A DNA stretch of 64,000 nucleotides from Diatrype stigma (lineage: Eukaryota; Ascomycota; Sordariomycetes; Xylariales; Diatrypaceae). Numbering within the stretch: position 1 is the stretch's first letter; each line of letters starts with the position of its first letter. A program made the position numbers and the translations under genes. The notes under the pieces are model-generated. The model was not told the DNA's origin. It made no database searches and saw nothing but the letters and a program-made list of their open reading frames with translations. The stretch spans positions 682,001 to 746,000 of the forward strand of contig JAKJXP020000003.1 of assembly GCA_022225965.2 (NCBI GenBank), read 5' to 3'. This document shows, one piece after another, positions 27,579-38,516 of this stretch.

Positions 27579-29678
27579 CGTAGCGGTCAGATGGAAGTGA
27601 ACCCATTCCTACGGAGTACGGATACGGGGCAGCTCCCCCAACTGGAGGCTTAGATGATTGCTCTAGGCTTGGCTGGCTGACCGACTGACTAACCGAGCAT
27701 AGGATCACTACCGGTCTTATGGGTTTTCTGTATGGTCAGATCTATGCGTAGATTCAGGCAGTGATAGCCCATGATCAATGTCTTGGACATGGGTAACTAG
27801 TATGTGAATACATACCTAACCAAATCTATGTTTGTAGAACATGACAATGTAAGGTAGAACATGACATACATATGCAGTTTTTCCTGATGTATATCTAAAT
27901 TTACCTGCCAGCAGCTACTAGGTACCGAGCAGCAATAACATGAACGCCAGGTCCGCCTGTTAGGTATATATCCTATTCAAGTTTGACCAACAAGTTTGAC
28001 CAATCAGAGAGTTCCAGTAGCAATATGTTCATTCCATCACGACCATAGTAAGGAGGTTGATTCCTCTTAGAGCTGACAGAGACTATGAAGGAGCAAAGAC
28101 CTTACTCAAGCTGCTATCCATCAGCAACCCAACAACAACTCAAGTATTTTTCAACAGCTGCAGGTGATGGGATAACAATGCTATGGTAACAGTCAGGCAC
28201 GGCTGGTCGTTGCTAGGGTCTTCTTCGTTACTGCATGCATACCTGGTATGTACTAGGGATGCATAGACCCATAAAGATACCTAGGTGCCTACTTACCTGG
28301 CCTATTTAGGTCTATTAATCTAGGATTAACTACCTACCTACCAGCTTTGTTTGATGGATAAAGTAATTATTATGTATAGAGCATTTATTATTTTCAAGGA
28401 TGACTAAGTCTATGAAAGAGGACGTATGTATGAAGAAGACTTCAAAGGCTGTGCTATCAAAGTTTCGTTTTGGGTTCCTATGGAGGCAATGACTTGGTTA
28501 GGTGTTAATGTGACAACCTGGAAGTCATGGCATTTCCTAATGCGGCATTCCTGTTCTTCTCTTATTGCATATATTCATAGGTGCACACCTACATAGGCAC
28601 AGTTGCACAGATCCAGCGAAGGAGCTGCCTTACCTTCATTCACCTATTGGAAGTACCCAACTGCCAGAGTAGTTGCTTGTAAAAAGATTTCTAAGCATTG
28701 AGTTTGAGTGAATGCAGAACCACAAGATTAAGAACTGCTTGCTACCTACATGTAGTAGGTATTTCGTAGGTCAGTACTACATTCTAGCAGTCTGGATAAA
28801 TTGAGAAATCGGTAATATGTGGGGTATCTGAATATCTCCAAGTTGTAACTAGCCTCTCCAACATTGAATGGCGAGACTGTGATTTTATTGGCGCAGGATA
28901 AGTGAATTGCCATATTAGCGTTGCTCCAGCTGTCAATGCCCCACGACTCACCAAATTCACGTTCACCTATCCGCTGCCAACGCCAACTGCACTACGGATT
29001 ACTAGGGCAGCTGGGTACTACATACATAGTACATCCTAGACAATACAGGCCTACCTACCTATTATCCTTCGCATTGCTGACCCTCCGCTCGGTATGGTCT
29101 CGACTCATCATTCATAACCTTTTTTCCTGCGACTTCTCCCTTCGCCTCACACATATTTATTGCCACACTTGCAAAATTCTCCTTCTATTTTTCGAGTTGA
29201 GTGCCAATCCAACCCGGCATCGCTCTTCCTCTTTACCCATCTCCCTACCGACCTAATTACCCAGGTAGTTAACCGGCTGCAGCAGTGTTGTGCGTCGTGC
29301 CGTCACCATTACTTACTGCCTACTGGACCTACTAGTACTACCTGCTAGGTACTGTACCTACAAGCCTGCAAGCAGCCTACACGCCTGCAAGCCTGCTTCG
29401 TACGTACAACCTTAAGCCTACAGGCTAACTACTGGCCTACAAGGTGCAAGGTGCAAGGGTGTACTCCTACAATTGACACCTAAAAGTTACCTAGGTACCG
29501 CCGTGCACTTCCCCCTCAACTTTTTTTTGTCTTTGTGAGACCGCCGGTCCCCACTAACCTAGACGAAGACATCTTTTTTTTCTAGACTACCTGCAATCTT
29601 CTTCCATATCAAACGCCCCTCCCCACCGATCCATCCGTCGTCGAGAAGAAGTTGTTGAAGCCAGCAAGACAATCTACA
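26454..29678. other. Divergent intergenic region between the P5B ATPase and nap1
   Basis: About 3.2 kb between divergently transcribed genes, holding both promoters. A TATA-like TATATAAT on the minus strand (26523-26530) lies about 70 nt upstream of the ATPase start. An assembly gap flanked by homopolymers lies at 27514-27576. A 13-bp tandem duplication (CAAGTTTGACCAA) lies near 27978-28003. The region is AT-rich with many TACCTAGGTA-type words. No coding gene is supported. Confidence 0.55.
27514..27576. other. Assembly gap (10 N) between a G18 and a C30 homopolymer
   Basis: Eighteen G (27514-27531), ACAGT, ten N (27537-27546), then thirty C (27547-27576). Ten N is probably a placeholder of unknown true length. 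The homopolymers probably stopped the assembly. Any frame crossing this point is meaningless. Confidence 0.95.
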
Positions 29679-31208
29679 ATGGCTGAACCTATCAAGAATC
29701 GTCGGGCAGACGTCCCTGCCCCGTGAGTGCACTTCTTTGTTCATTCCATTTGTTATCGTTTTATCTTTGACCATGTTACTGACCGTTGATACCGCGATAC
29801 AGTACCCCGCAGAACACGCCTGCCAGTAATGCCCCGATCTCCAGCCATGCCCAACAACCCGGCGTCGCAAGTATCAAGGAGGGTAAGTCAAATGACACTA
29901 CCATACGAATCCATGCGACCGCGTAGCTTTGCTGTGTGCAAATTGCAATTCGGCTGTGGCTAATTACTATGACTACGCTGCAGAGGATTTCGATCGTGCT
30001 GCCGCCGCTTCCATCTTTGCCCAGAACCCTAAACTGGTGCAGATGATTCAAGGTCGCCTCGGTTCTCTCGTTGGCCGATCATCAGGCTACATCGAGTCGC
30101 TGCCTGCCCCGGTCCGTCGCCGCGTTGCCGGCCTCAAGGGTATCCAGAAAGAGCACTCCAAGCTCGAGGCCGAGTTCCAGGAGGAGGTCCTTCAGCTTGA
30201 GAAGAAGTACTTCGCCAAATTTACACCGCTCTACGAGAAGCGTGCCGAGGTCGTCAACGGCAAGAACGAGCCTACTGAGGAGGAGATCAAGGCTGGTGAA
30301 GAAGAGGATGAGGCCGATGAGGCCGACAAGGCCGACAAGGCTGAGAAGGAGAAGCCCGCCGAGGGTTCCGAGGATGTCGCCGGTATCCCTGAATTCTGGC
30401 TATCCGCGATGAAGAACCAGATCTCTCTAGCTGAGATGATCACTGACCGGGACGAGGGTGCGCTGCGCTATCTGACCGACATCAGAATGGAGTATCTGGA
30501 CAAGCCTGGTTTCCGTCTCCTCTTCGACTTTGCCGAGAACTCTTACTTCACCAACAAGACCCTCACCAAGACTTACTACTACCAGAACGAGAGTGGGTAC
30601 GGTGGCGACTTCATCTACGACCACGCAGAAGGCGATAAGATCAACTGGAAGGAGGGCCAGGATCTCACAGTCCGTGTTGAGAGCAAGAAGCAAAGAAATA
30701 AGAGTAAGCTGTTTGGCCCCAAAACGTAGCGTTACTCGCGCAACCGGCAGACTAACACACCAGTAGACACGAAACAGACGCGTATCGTCAAGAAGACCGT
30801 CCCTACCGAGTCATTCTTCAACTTCTTTGCACCCCCCAAGGCCCCTGCGGAAGATGACGAGGATGATGCCGCATCCGACATTGAGGAGCGCTTGGAGCTG
30901 GACTACCAGCTAGGCGAGGACATCAAGGAGAAGCTGATTCCTCGAGCCATCGACTGGTTCACTGGCGAGGCCCTCGCCTTCGAGGAGTTGGAGGACGTTG
31001 ATGACGACGGATTCGAGGATGATGACGACGACGATGATGACGATGAGTTAAGCGATGATCGTGACGATGACGAGGAGGAGTCAGAGGATGACGTTAGTCC
31101 ACCAACTATCCCGTACCGCGGAATTCTTCAATTTTTATATGCTGACCTAATGAATAGGACGATGCCGCGAAGCCGAAGCAAGAGGCTGCTGAGTGCAAGC
31201 AGAGCTAG
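29679..31208 (+). CDS. nap1: Nucleosome assembly protein Nap1
   Basis: Predicted histone H2A-H2B chaperone of about 406 aa shuttling between cytoplasm and nucleus. Exons: 29679-29722, 29803-29882, 29984-30703, 30767-31092, 31158-31208, with consistent phases. The NAP core starts at [13 protein letters not shown] and includes [20 protein letters not shown] (dimerisation helix), [22 protein letters not shown] and [19 protein letters not shown]. An acidic loop ([19 protein letters not shown]) lies after the long helix. The C-terminal tail has a run of Asp residues. The last exon ends in ECKQS, a candidate CaaX farnesylation box (C-K-Q-S) like the CKQQ ending of animal NAP1L1. The exon 4 acceptor must be the second AG of CAGTAG to keep the frame. 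Confidence 0.95.
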
Positions 31209-33848
31209 ATGGCTACACACATGACATTCTCGACATCAACAGCATACTAATGTCTATCGAGGGAGATGACGCAACTCCACTGGCCCAGTTGGCCAGGTAA
31301 TTACAGTCTGGAAGGCACTTCTACATCCATGCGGCGGCATACAGGCTGTTTTGTGAAGCTGCCGGCATGGGGCAACAATGACCCCGGTCTTTGCGAGCAC
31401 AATGCAGAAATAGATTGACATTCGCGGACTAGGTTCTAGGTTGATTTCGGAATCTCATACTGTATTGATTGGTGGTTTTCTCGTTAGTTCTCGGTCGCGA
31501 TGTGCATCTATAGTTACAACCTTGCTTCTAAAAGAGGAAAGCCGATCGATCATTCATGGTATGCTCCTTACTATGCAACCCTCCAGTGTGTCAACCGGCA
31601 GCGCGACATCGAGGTACGAAGCAGCAGCTAGCTAGGTATACGGCACAAATAATAAACAGCCAATTGTACAGTTATCGTTATGGACCTGGCGTGAATATGT
31701 GCTGCATGTTAGTTTCAGGTTTCTAACCAGACATTCGATGAGCGCTCAAACCTAGGTATGGCATACTAACGTCATACTGAACTGCCCGCCGCCTTATCTG
31801 TTCTCCATGGAAGATATTCGTGTTCGAGACTCAAGGGTCCCCAATGTCCTGGTCCGTTATAGTTCGGTAGGCAAAGCAACATAACTATATTTCAATGGGA
31901 AGTTCCTGACGGTGCTTCCCTGGGAGAGCCTTCCCTCCATCATGGAAGCCCTCCCCCCTGAACTCCAAAGCACCCAACAAAGCTCAGGAGGTATACTGAA
32001 CATGGCTTTTGGCAAACCAACCGTGGGGCTCGGTTGGCAAATTGATGAGGCCCTCTTTAGAGACCAGCTGAACGAGAGAGCCAAGTGACAAGACTAGAAC
32101 AGCCTAAAACCCTAAGTGAATCGGTTGGGCAATTTCTCGCCAGGTGGACAGGACCTAAGTTTGTCGATACATCTTTCCCGTTTACTCTTTGGTGCTCTAC
32201 GGTGGTTCCTACTGTTCATACACTTGACACCTTCAATATCGGTATATATCCGGGCCTCCTGAATGGCAGAGCACGTCTATATATGCCTAGGTTATCATTG
32301 GGAACCTCGGATGCCGCTCCTGGGAGCACGACGTACGTGTAACGAATGGTGGAGTAAATAGACACTCTGACAATACCCATCCCATTACCTATACCAAAGT
32401 CTTACGGCGGGAGAGGCGGCAGGTACTCGAATAGTGCTATAGAAAACTGCGACGACAATGCTCTCATAGAAACTAGGGGACGGGGGGTCTTTGGGTGTGT
32501 ATGGTTGCTATGCAGTTTATAGGCTGAGCATCAAGATCAACGGCAATCAAATCGTCTTGGCTAACTCCTCGAATGGAGAATGAATGGGACGTATTATCCT
32601 CTCGCGACATCGATGCTCGCCTACAGCACGTAAGCCCATTACCAAGTTATAACTTCTTATAGCTTTGCGAGTTGCTTTACTTCTTGGTGCCCATGTGGTG
32701 ACCATAATGTCCCTGGGTCTCTGCCGGCAAGTAATAGACGAGGCTTATAAGTTACTGTTCAGGCCGTACTATGTAGCGTGATGACAATACAGTCGAATAG
32801 ATCCCAGGGATACCTATCCCCTATTCTGTGAAACAGGAAGGTGAAGTTATCTTTCCCCACCCAAAGGCTGAGCACGCGAACAGAGTGGTAGTTGTCACGT
32901 TGCCAATTTGTATACCTAGCGATTAGACACCTAAATTACCTACTTGACCGGATGTATTTGCAACTGGCTCTCGGCGAGTGATATAAAACCTGCTCGGAAA
33001 ATGTTGACTTTCCACCTTTCCACCTTTCCACTTGATCGTGTGCATACAAATACCTGCAATCAATGAATCACACATGCTCCCTTCCACAGCCATGTTCCCG
33101 TTTCCAATTTGTCATGCGCATATGGAATTAGCAGGCAGCCCCCCGAACAAGGTGTCATGTCGTATCGAAAGTAGTCATACCGGCTATCATGTTAATGGTT
33201 AGGTCAACTGGTAGTGCGTAGCGGGACCCGATGACGGAGGTGGAAAATTTGACAATATATATGGGCTGATTGATGGTTAATTCAGACTGAATTAACTATA
33301 GGTAATTATTATGAGTCTCAGTATTATAGCAGGAACGGTACATCTAGTTGGTGGGCTTTGTGCCTGCCTGCCGTTTAGATACTGTACGTATTTCAGATAA
33401 CTATATATATTTTCCCACTATTGCAACCTAGATTTATATCGATCGTGGAGGTCCAATGCATGCATGCAATGCTCCAGCTGTCACTAGACCCTGACCCTGA
33501 ATTGTCAGATTGTCCAACGGGCTCAGGAGCTGAGGTCCCTGTTGTACAGACGGGATAGTCGGTCCACTGGTGTTCCGGTTCCTAGGTAACTGGCCATCGA
33601 CTGCCAGTTGGCAGCATGTTTAGCGGGCTCAAGGTACCTACATACAAGCAGGTATTTGAGTGTAGGACAAACTTTGGTGAAGCGAAACCTGCGAGGCCAA
33701 CACCTCCATAACCCACTGCCACTTGGCACTTACACAAAGGGACCGTAAAAAGTATGTGGTAATGGATTCCAATTGCACCAGCACCAGGCCATTGTACCAG
33801 AGCTGCTAAAAGAGTGGTGACTTTCCGGGCCTTCTGGGCTTTCCGGCA

Positions 33849-33893
33849 CTGTACTTTCTGTACTTTCTGTACTTTCTGTACTTTCTGTACTTT
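33849..33893. repeat. 9-bp tandem repeat (CTGTACTTT)5
   Basis: Five perfect copies of CTGTACTTT, about 290-330 bp upstream of the ser3 start codon. On the minus strand it reads as a Lys/Tyr-Arg repeat in short frames, which are artefacts of the array. Confidence 0.9.
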
Positions 33894-33995
33894 CTTCCGT
33901 CAAAATCTCTCTGGCATTGACACTTACGCAGGTAGGGTACCTCAAGGTTCGTACGCTGTGCCAATTCGAGAATTTTGGAATTCCCAGCTCTACTC

Positions 33996-34002
33996 TGACT
34001 CA
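33996..34002. promoter_or_regulatory. TGACTCA, candidate Gcn4/Cpc1 site for ser3
   Basis: This is a perfect TGACTCA heptamer 177 bp upstream of the ser3 start codon. It is the core site of the bZIP activator of general amino-acid control (Gcn4 in yeast, CPC1/CpcA in filamentous fungi). Its place before a serine-biosynthesis gene fits that role. A single heptamer can occur by chance, so this is inference. Confidence 0.55.
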
Positions 34003-34178
34003 ACCCTCACGCGGGCCCGCACATAAAAAGCATCCCACGTTCTCTTAAAGGAGACTCTGCCCTCGGACTCGTATTGCAAACTTCCCACCTTGTATCTGGC
34101 ATCTTGCAGCAATTCTTCAGCAGGGAGTAAAGTGGAAAAGAAGAACATTCCCACACAAAGACAATCAAGGCCATCGTC

Positions 34179-35893
34179 ATGACGGAAGCAAGGAGCATTG
34201 GTATTGCAGTGCCCCATAGGGCCGATGGGTCGTCACACCAACTGAGTCTCTCTCCATCCACCGTACAATCCCCGCCAAACAGCTTTGGCGGGGCACTACA
34301 CGGGGCACCAAAGCAGCTCAAGCCTTTCAACACCCAAGACATCAAGATCCTGCTCCTCGAAAATGTCAACCAGAGCGGCCAGGAAATGCTCACTAGGCAG
34401 GGCTATCAGGTGGAAGCCCTGAAGAGCTCGTTGCCGGAGGACCAGCTGATCGAAAAGATAAAGTAGGTTCTGCCAATCCACAAGGATAGGATTGATCACA
34501 TGACGTACTCAGGGGTCGGAGAGGTATGAGTCCACTTCAAAGATCCAACCTGTCTAACGCCTTCCCAGAGATGTGCACGTCATTGGCATTCGGTCCAAGA
34601 CCAAATTGACAGCCAAGGTTCTCCGAGAAGCGAAGAACCTGCTCGTCGTTGGTTGCTTCTGCATTGGCACGAACCAGGTGGATGTTGAGTTCGCAGCGGC
34701 TCATGGCATAGCTGTTTTCAACTCACCCTTTGCCAACTCCCGCAGCGTGGCTGAACTCGTCATCGCCGAGATCATCACTCTTGCCCGCCAGCTCGGCGAC
34801 CGATCCAATGAGATGCACGCCGGCACCTGGAACAAGGTGAGCGCGAAGTGCTGGGAGGTCCGGGGCAAGACCCTCGGTATCGTCGGCTATGGTCACATCG
34901 GCTCGCAGTTGTCCGTTCTGGCAGAAGCTATGGGCATGTCAGTGATTTACTACGATGTCGTGAACTTGATGGCCATGGGTACCGCACACCAGGTGGCCAC
35001 CCTGGACCAGCTCCTTAACGAGGCCGACTTCGTGACCCTGCACGTTCCCGAGCTGCCAGAGACCAAGGACATGATCAGTGGCCCGCAGCTGGCTCAGATG
35101 AAGGATGGTTCCTACCTAATCAATGCCAGTCGCGGCACAGTGGTCGACATTCCCGCTCTGATCAATGCCATGCGTAGCGGCAAGATCGCAGGCGCCGCGC
35201 TTGACGTGTATCCCAACGAACCGAGAGCCAACGGTGACTACTTCACCAGCAATTTGAACGGGTTCGAAGAAGACCTGCGCAGCGTCAAGAACATCATCCT
35301 CACCCCCCACATTGGTGGTAGCACCGAAGAGGCACAGAGGGCTATCGGCCTCGAAGGTATGTTCAACCCCCTCCTCCATATTCGGGCAACCCTTACTAAT
35401 AGGCGTTGCTAGTTGGGGAGGCTCTGGTCCGCTATATCAACCAAGGCATCACGCTTCGTAGTGTCAACATGCCTGAGGTCAACCTACGTTCGTTGACCTT
35501 GGACGAGCCAGACCACGCAAGAGTCATCTACATACACAAGAACGTACCCGGCGTCCTTCGAAAAGGTAAGCAATTCGTCCAAGGTCCATGGGTAGCCATG
35601 ATGCTCACATCTGAACAGTCAACGAGATCCTCAGTGCCCACAACGTGGACAAGCAGATCAGCGATAGCAGAGGCGAGGTGAGCAATCTTGATATACTCAA
35701 GTTGTCTCGTGTAAAACGCTAATTCTATGCAGGTCGCATATCTCATGGCAGACGTGAGTGACGTTCAGACTAATGATCTCAAGGAGATTTTGGAAGGGTT
35801 GGAGGCACTGAGCTGTAAGTTTCCCTTGTGGCAAGATCCTGGAGGAAGTTGCTAATTTGATCAGCCCGTATCTTGGTTCGTGTGCTTTATTAA
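34179..35893 (+). CDS. ser3: D-3-phosphoglycerate dehydrogenase
   Basis: Predicted cytosolic enzyme of about 464 aa that oxidises 3-phosphoglycerate to 3-phosphohydroxypyruvate with NAD+, the first step of serine synthesis. Exons: 34179-34462, 34569-35356, 35413-35565, 35619-35677, 35733-35814, 35865-35893; the last exon codes nine residues after a split Ser. Seen are the N-terminal substrate-domain block ILLLENVNQSGQEML, GCFCIGTNQVD, the Rossmann motif GYGHIG (201-206), the catalytic Arg in NASRGTVVD, Glu in YPNEP and His in TPHIGGSTEEAQ. The C-terminal regulatory ACT domain (about 388-464: NVPGVLRKVNEIL, VAYLMADVSD) makes it the fungal type that can be feedback-inhibited by serine. A TGACTCA element upstream suggests cross-pathway amino-acid control. 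Confidence 0.96.
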
Positions 35894-38516
35894 GCCAGAA
35901 TTCCGAAACTTGCGTACCTTGCCTGACCACCCGAGCATGGCGACCTACCACTGAGAGACGCTTCTGCTCCTAACACGCTATTGTATGCTACTCGTTCATA
36001 TCAGGCGTTTTGCGACAAATAGGAACTAGCAGCCGGAAGTAACGAAAAAAGAATTAGAAAAGGATAGGAAAAGGTTCAACCCAGGCTAAGTCGGTAGAGA
36101 AACTCTTGTATTTCAACCTGATACAGTATATCGGTGATGCAGGTAGTCTGTATAAAAGGGCGGGCATAACACATAGCTACTCACCTTACCACCTATGTAT
36201 GATACTACGTACGCAAAACGGTGCATGAAGGTAGTAAGTATCAACAATTACCGATGCATTGTACACCCATGCAGTTGGCACCCACAACAGAAGCCTGGAA
36301 GTCTATCTATTCCTTTCCTGCTGTCATCAGAACTTCAGTAGCATGAACCTTCATGAAATATGTATTCTGGCTTCATTTACTAGCTATGACTACTCACTTA
36401 CATAGGTAAACTAGGCTTGGTCCAATGATGAAATGTCCCAATCAGGCAAGGCAGCTATGTACTTCGTACATCGTTTGTATGCTTGGGAGCGAAAATATCC
36501 GACGGTGAACTTGGCGTTGAACAGGATAGCAACAAAGAAGGCGATAGAATATTCGCTTCATTCGCTTCTTCGTGGCCCCCCTACCCAGGTACTGTCATAG
36601 CTATAAGTGGTTTCGCTTTATTCTCCGAAGGTTGGCGGTGAAGGGACTGGTGTGTTGTAAAATTGTCCAAGTATGTTTAGTTCTACCACGGCACCCACAA
36701 CCCATTTCCCTCTTTTCTCCTACTTGTTCTTTACTATGACAAAGGAAATCAAGAGGGTAAATTGCCGTATGTGCAACAAGTGCTACCACACATGGTCTCA
36801 TGAGAGCTGAACAAGACTGAAAAGAATGAAAGGGATAGGCTGATAGGGCGACATCCAGACGTTGACGATGCTGCATGTGTATCAATATATACACCAATGG
36901 TAGGGCAACAGGGGAGGGGAGAGTTAGTCAAGGACTAGACTAGTATGTAGTTAAGGCAACCCGGTGTGGAAGACCCTGTTGTTTTCTTCGCTACCCCTGA
37001 TCTGACGAGCGAAGTCCGATCTCCTGAGTGGTTCTGAGCTCCCAGGCTCACTCACTATCCCGGGGAATCGTCAAACGAGGCTGGGAGCCATGGAGCACAC
37101 CTGCGCAACCTGTCGTGGTTGGTCGGGGCCTGGGAGAGATCCGGCACCAACATCATACTGCAACATGTAATGAACGCCCTATCGTCCTGTTACCTAACCT
37201 AGCAGTGCCTAGGTGTTTCAACTATAGAAACGTAGGAGATGGATACTTCCATTTGAATATTGATTGTATGTATGTTTGTACGTACTGCAAATGGTTGGAG
37301 GTACCATGTGCGCTGGCTGCACCACCAATACCTACAGCACACGCACTAGAATATGGGGGGGATGGTGCAAAATGCCCCGATGGAGCTGCAGATGCTGTGG
37401 TGTGCCTTCCATTGAATACGCTACTGGTACGAAGTAGGTACCGGTAAGAAAGTCAATTAACCTTTTGCCTGCCACAGGCGCATACATATGCAGCTATGCC
37501 GTACAATGTCTACTTCCTGCTCATCCATGGATGTTTATTACGGATTATTACTGTAGTGTAGGTATTATGTGACCTGTCTACCCAGCTACCCCGTACACAC
37601 CTAACTACACCCACATACATACATGTACCTAACCTGTTACCCATTACCTAGCGTCAAGTGCTGTGAGCACGGTATCGGTCAACATACCCCTGCAGCCCAG
37701 GCGACCACGCAGCACTACGAAGCACTACGAAGCACATACACTGCATACATACAGACCTCCCCGGATACCTAGAAACCATAGGCTGTACTTCGTAGGCATC
37801 TCTGCCGCACTTCTAGGGGGGACAGCAGCTTAGCAGCTTATCGATCAGAAAGGCGGGAAATCACCCAACACCGCTGCCTCTGGTTTTCCTCATAACCCTT
37901 TTCCCTTTTCTACCTCCCTCCCCTTCCGATTCGTCATACTACGTTTATGACCTATATCAGACGGTTTCCTTACACCAGCCACTTGTCACGGGCAGCAGGG
38001 GGTTCTATTGGACTATCTCAGGTACATATTCTTGCCGGGGAACGGAGAGGAGAAAGAGGAGACGGCAACCCGACGGAGTGACTGACTGGACAAACATCTA
38101 GCCCATCCGTCAACATTGAGACGACGTCAAAGATCCTATTACAACTTCCAAGCGTATAGTCCGCCTATTCGCACATCTATCCGCACGTAACCATACCGTA
38201 TTGTATCGTATCATATGCAATCTTGGTGTTCTTCTCTAGAGCTCCATCCGACTCTACGCCTCCGCCTTCGCACCAGTTGTAGAAGAGACCTCGAGACCCC
38301 CTTTTCTACTGGTCAAGCCCGACCAGTTGTTTACTGGATCTGTTCGACTACCTGATATTCCTCGAGAACAACGGGCACGAATGCCTCCGGCTCTTGCTTC
38401 CCCCTAGACCCTACCTCTGCCGCTCGGAATTATAGCTTCCATCTCGAGGGCCCCAGATCACCGAGTCGCCCGGTCTATCCTCACCTAGAATCGAATATTA
38501 AGAAAAAGGAGGCCCC
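35894..38516. other. Intergenic region between ser3 and the myosin V gene
   Basis: About 2.6 kb without a supportable gene. A 139-codon frame at 37028-37447 has no recognisable features and is Pro/Cys-rich by composition. The last 600 bp are CT-rich and probably form the promoter and long 5' leader of the myosin gene. A CACTACGAAG repeat lies near 37712-37733. Confidence 0.55.

Larger units (their letters stand above)
31209..34178. other. Intergenic region between nap1 and ser3
   Basis: About 3 kb without a supportable gene. It includes the nap1 3' flank, CCACCTTT repeats near 33013-33032, a 9-bp array at 33849-33893 and the ser3 promoter with a TGACTCA site. Short frames around 31440-32340 match nothing I recognise and are bounded by frequent stops. 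Confidence 0.55.

Noticed and set aside
27393..27708. Frames running across the first N gap with poly-Gly or poly-Pro
   Set aside because: They are artefacts of the G and C homopolymers and of translating N.
37028..37447. A 139-codon plus-strand frame upstream of the myosin gene
   Set aside because: No family resemblance, no splice or start support, and simple-repeat composition around it.
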